DNA of 7,473 bases. It comes from Campylobacteraceae bacterium UBA1877. Its GTDB lineage: Bacteria; Campylobacterota; Campylobacteria; Campylobacterales; Campylobacteraceae. Positions within the stretch are counted from its first letter, which is position 1, and every line of letters starts with the position of its first letter. The notes below the pieces were generated by a model. It searched no databases, was not told the origin of the DNA, and was given only the letters and a program-made list of their open reading frames with translations. A program made the translations under genes and the position numbers. The stretch covers positions 4,104-11,576 of the forward strand of contig DDHL01000115.1 of NCBI GenBank assembly GCA_002352945.1, read 5' to 3'. Below, one piece after another: positions 6,462 through 7,473 of the stretch.

Positions 6462-7056
6462 ATAGTTTATCTACATTTTTAGAAAGATATTCAGCTACAC
6501 CATCGGTAGTATCTTTCATACCTTCATCCCCTTTTTGCCATCCTGCAGGACAAACTTCACCGTGCTCATTTACAAATAGCATTGTATCGACCATTCGGAT
6601 CATTTCATCAATATTTCTACCAAGTGGTAAATCGTTGATAACAGCGTGACGAACGGTACCGTCTTTGTCAATTAAAAATGAGCCGCGAAGAGCAACTGAT
6701 TCATTAAAGAGTACATCATAATCTCTTGAAATTTGTTTAGATAAATCAGCAACGAGTGGGAATCTAACTTGTCCAATTCCACCTTGGTTAACTGCAGTGT
6801 TTTTCCATGCGAAGTGTGAAAATTGAGAATCAATTGATACACCAATCACATTAATTCCACGACTTTTAAATTCGTCTAAGCGTTTATCAAAAGCGATAAT
6901 TTCTGACGGACATACGAAGGTAAAATCGAGTGGATAGAAGAAAAGAACTGTTCCATTTTCTCCAAAATTTTCATAAAGGTTAAAATCCTCTACAATTTCA
7001 TTATTTCCCAAAACAGCAGTAGCTGTAAAATCTGGTGCCTTATTTGTTACTAACAT
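6460..7056 (-). CDS. ahpC: Typical 2-Cys peroxiredoxin (AhpC/TsaA type)
   Basis: This cytosolic thiol peroxidase reduces hydrogen peroxide, organic peroxides and peroxynitrite. The protein has 198 residues, the normal length. The active site is YPLDFTFVCPSE, with Pro42, Thr46 and peroxidatic Cys49; Arg124 in ALRGSF completes it. The resolving Cys169 is in EVCPAGWQKGD. It closely resembles the H. pylori AhpC as I remember it (GGIGQV, ISRDYDVLF, VRHAVINDLPLGRN, VAEYL), an enzyme reduced by thioredoxin rather than AhpF. No ahpF is adjacent here, which fits. GGIG (92-95) and Tyr190-Leu191 near the C-terminus resemble the GGLG/YF pair linked to over-oxidation sensitivity. The start is set by AAGGAGA (minus strand, 7061-7067) 4 nt from the ATG. 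It lies convergent to perR; control by PerR is inferred. The symbol tsaA or prx would serve equally. Confidence 0.95.
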   Translation of the reverse strand: MLVTNKAPDFTATAVLGNNEIVEDFNLYENFGENGTVLFFYPLDFTFVCPSEIIAFDKRLDEFKSRGINVIGVSIDSQFSHFAWKNTAVNQGGIGQVRFPLVADLSKQISRDYDVLFNESVALRGSFLIDKDGTVRHAVINDLPLGRNIDEMIRMVDTMLFVNEHGEVCPAGWQKGDEGMKDTTDGVAEYLSKNVDKL

Positions 7057-7084
7057 AGAATCTCCTTAATTTGTGTGTGATAAA

Positions 7085-7098
7085 GTTTACTAGTACAC
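7085..7098. promoter_or_regulatory. Possible operator palindrome at the ahpC transcription start
   Basis: GTTTACTAGTACAC is a 14-nt palindrome centred on ACTAGT with one mismatched pair. It lies just downstream of the minus-strand extended -10 box, over the expected start point near 7094. Flanking TGATA (7078-7082) and TATCA (7105-7109) form a wider inverted repeat about a centre 2 nt away. Position suits a repressor site. It does not look like the AT-rich PerR consensus, so the binding protein is unknown. Confidence 0.35.
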
Positions 7099-7100
7099 AA

Positions 7101-7109
7101 ATAGTATCA
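7101..7109 (-). promoter_or_regulatory. Extended -10 promoter for ahpC
   Basis: Read on the minus strand this is TGATACTAT, a TGn extension directly before the hexamer TACTAT. T-rich stretches (minus strand, about 7111-7126) precede it and there is no good -35 box. This is the usual form of housekeeping promoters in Campylobacter and Helicobacter. The predicted start near 7094 gives a leader of about 38 nt that contains the AAGGAG ribosome site. Confidence 0.6.
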
Positions 7110-7176
7110 TTTAAAAAGTAAAAAGGTCTTTAAATAATTCAATAACTTTTTTTATGTTTTTTACAATTAATCTTCT

Positions 7177-7193
7177 TTACATGTAAGCGTAAA
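7177..7193. promoter_or_regulatory. Possible operator dyad upstream of metK
   Basis: TTACATGTAA (7177-7186) is a perfect 10-nt palindrome. Overlapping it, TTTAC (7176-7180) and GTAAA (7189-7193) form a second inverted repeat. The pair sits where a -35 element for the metK -10 box would be, so a bound protein could affect RNA polymerase there. No known regulator is recognised, and the palindrome is short. Confidence 0.25.
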
Positions 7194-7204
7194 TATGAAT
7201 TGGT

Positions 7205-7210
7205 TATAAT
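7205..7210 (+). promoter_or_regulatory. -10 box of the metK promoter
   Basis: TATAAT is a perfect -10 hexamer, 28 nt before the metK ATG. Expected transcription start is near 7217, leaving a leader of about 22 nt. Upstream are T-runs at 7147-7153, 7157-7162 and around 7171-7178, roughly one helical turn apart, with no -35 box at the right distance (TTTACA at 7176-7181 is 23 nt away). The short leader leaves no room for a SAM riboswitch. Confidence 0.65.
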
Positions 7211-7224
7211 GCACCAAAAAAATT

Positions 7225-7230
7225 AAAGGA
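7225..7230 (+). promoter_or_regulatory. Ribosome binding site of metK
   Basis: AAAGGA lies 8 nt before the ATG at 7239, a normal spacing, and supports that start codon. Confidence 0.6.
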
Positions 7231-7238
7231 TTTTTTCA

Positions 7239-7473
7239 ATGCAAACATCCTACCTTTTTACAAGTGAATCAGTTACCGAAGGGCATCCCGATAAAATCGC
7301 AGATCAGATAAGCGATGCCATTTTAGATTATATAATAAAAAAAGATCAAAATGCCAAGGTTGCTTGTGAAACACTAGTTTCAAACGGTCTTTGTATTATT
7401 GCCGGAGAGCTTAAAACCACTACATATGCACCTATGCAAGAGATTGCAAGAGAGGTTATAAGACGAATTGGTT
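7239..7473 (+). CDS. metK: S-adenosylmethionine synthetase, N-terminal part (3' end outside window)
   Basis: MetK makes S-adenosylmethionine from methionine and ATP in the cytosol. Only 78 codons are present of a family length near 380-400. They contain the diagnostic start of the first MetK domain: [20 protein letters not shown], residues 10-29, with His16, Asp18 and Lys19 of GHPDK (the ATP/phosphate and Mg site). [17 protein letters not shown] follows (41-57), matching the conserved ACET and GE elements. The start is supported by the ribosome site and the promoter upstream. The gene is divergent from ahpC and shares the 182-nt intergenic region with it. The remaining two domains are not visible. 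Confidence 0.96.
   Translation, partial: MQTSYLFTSESVTEGHPDKIADQISDAILDYIIKKDQNAKVACETLVSNGLCIIAGELKTTTYAPMQEIAREVIRRIG

Noticed and set aside
7129..7147. AT-rich stretch TTAAATAATTCAATAAC as a PerR box for ahpC
   Set aside because: Aligned to TTATAATnATTATAA it matches only at the edges and the two halves do not form a proper dyad.
7176..7181. TTTACA as the -35 box of the metK promoter
   Set aside because: The spacing to TATAAT is 23 nt, too long for sigma-70; promoters of this phylum commonly lack a -35 box.
7211..7238. SAM riboswitch in the metK leader
   Set aside because: The predicted leader is only about 22 nt and contains no helices or terminator.
1..7473. Mobile elements, CRISPR arrays, tRNA/rRNA genes or a defence or novel gene system
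   Set aside because: No transposase, integrase, spaced direct repeats, RNA gene folds or unknown multi-gene block is visible. Every long frame belongs to a well-known family and base composition is even throughout.

Overview
This window looks like an ordinary chromosomal segment of a flagellated member of the Campylobacterota (the former Epsilonproteobacteria). The basis is gene order plus protein similarity from memory. Part of a HisC-type aminotransferase, fliF, fliG, fliH, dxs and a PerR-type Fur-family gene follow one another in the order I recall from Campylobacter jejuni (hisC-fliF-fliG-fliH-dxs-perR). The peroxiredoxin also closely resembles the Helicobacter/Campylobacter AhpC (TsaA) type. 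The DNA is AT-rich, and its promoters look like T-rich upstream regions followed by a good -10 box, which suits that phylum. I cannot name the genus.

Layout. The first 5.9 kb is one tightly packed plus-strand cluster: the 3' part of hisC (2-556), fliF (569-2278), fliG (2275-3303), fliH (3303-4106) and dxs (4120-5946). Gaps are 12-13 nt, or the genes overlap by 4 nt (fliF/fliG) or 1 nt (fliG/fliH), so they are probably co-transcribed and partly translationally coupled. FliF, FliG and FliH are the MS-ring, the rotor/switch torque ring and the export-ATPase regulator: the cytoplasmic base of the flagellar motor and its export gate. Dxs, the entry enzyme of the MEP isoprenoid pathway, and the histidine-pathway aminotransferase are metabolic neighbours of this block with no obvious mechanistic link.

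After a 70-nt gap that may hold its own promoter and an AT-rich dyad comes perR (6017-6424), which ends in a strong intrinsic terminator. Convergent to it is a 2-Cys peroxiredoxin (6460-7056, minus strand). A peroxide sensor and a peroxide-removing enzyme therefore lie tail to tail. A 182-nt divergent intergenic region carries a candidate promoter for each direction, and the start of metK (S-adenosylmethionine synthetase) runs off the right edge.

I see no mobile element, CRISPR array, tRNA/rRNA, riboswitch or unknown gene cluster, and nothing that amounts to a new system. The most interesting items are small. fliH carries two homopolymer tracts that read as in-frame -1 slippery heptamers, each followed almost at once by a -1-frame stop and each placed at a domain boundary. 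Candidate operator dyads lie upstream of perR, prx and metK. The PerR protein has the full set of PerR (rather than Fur) metal-site residues.
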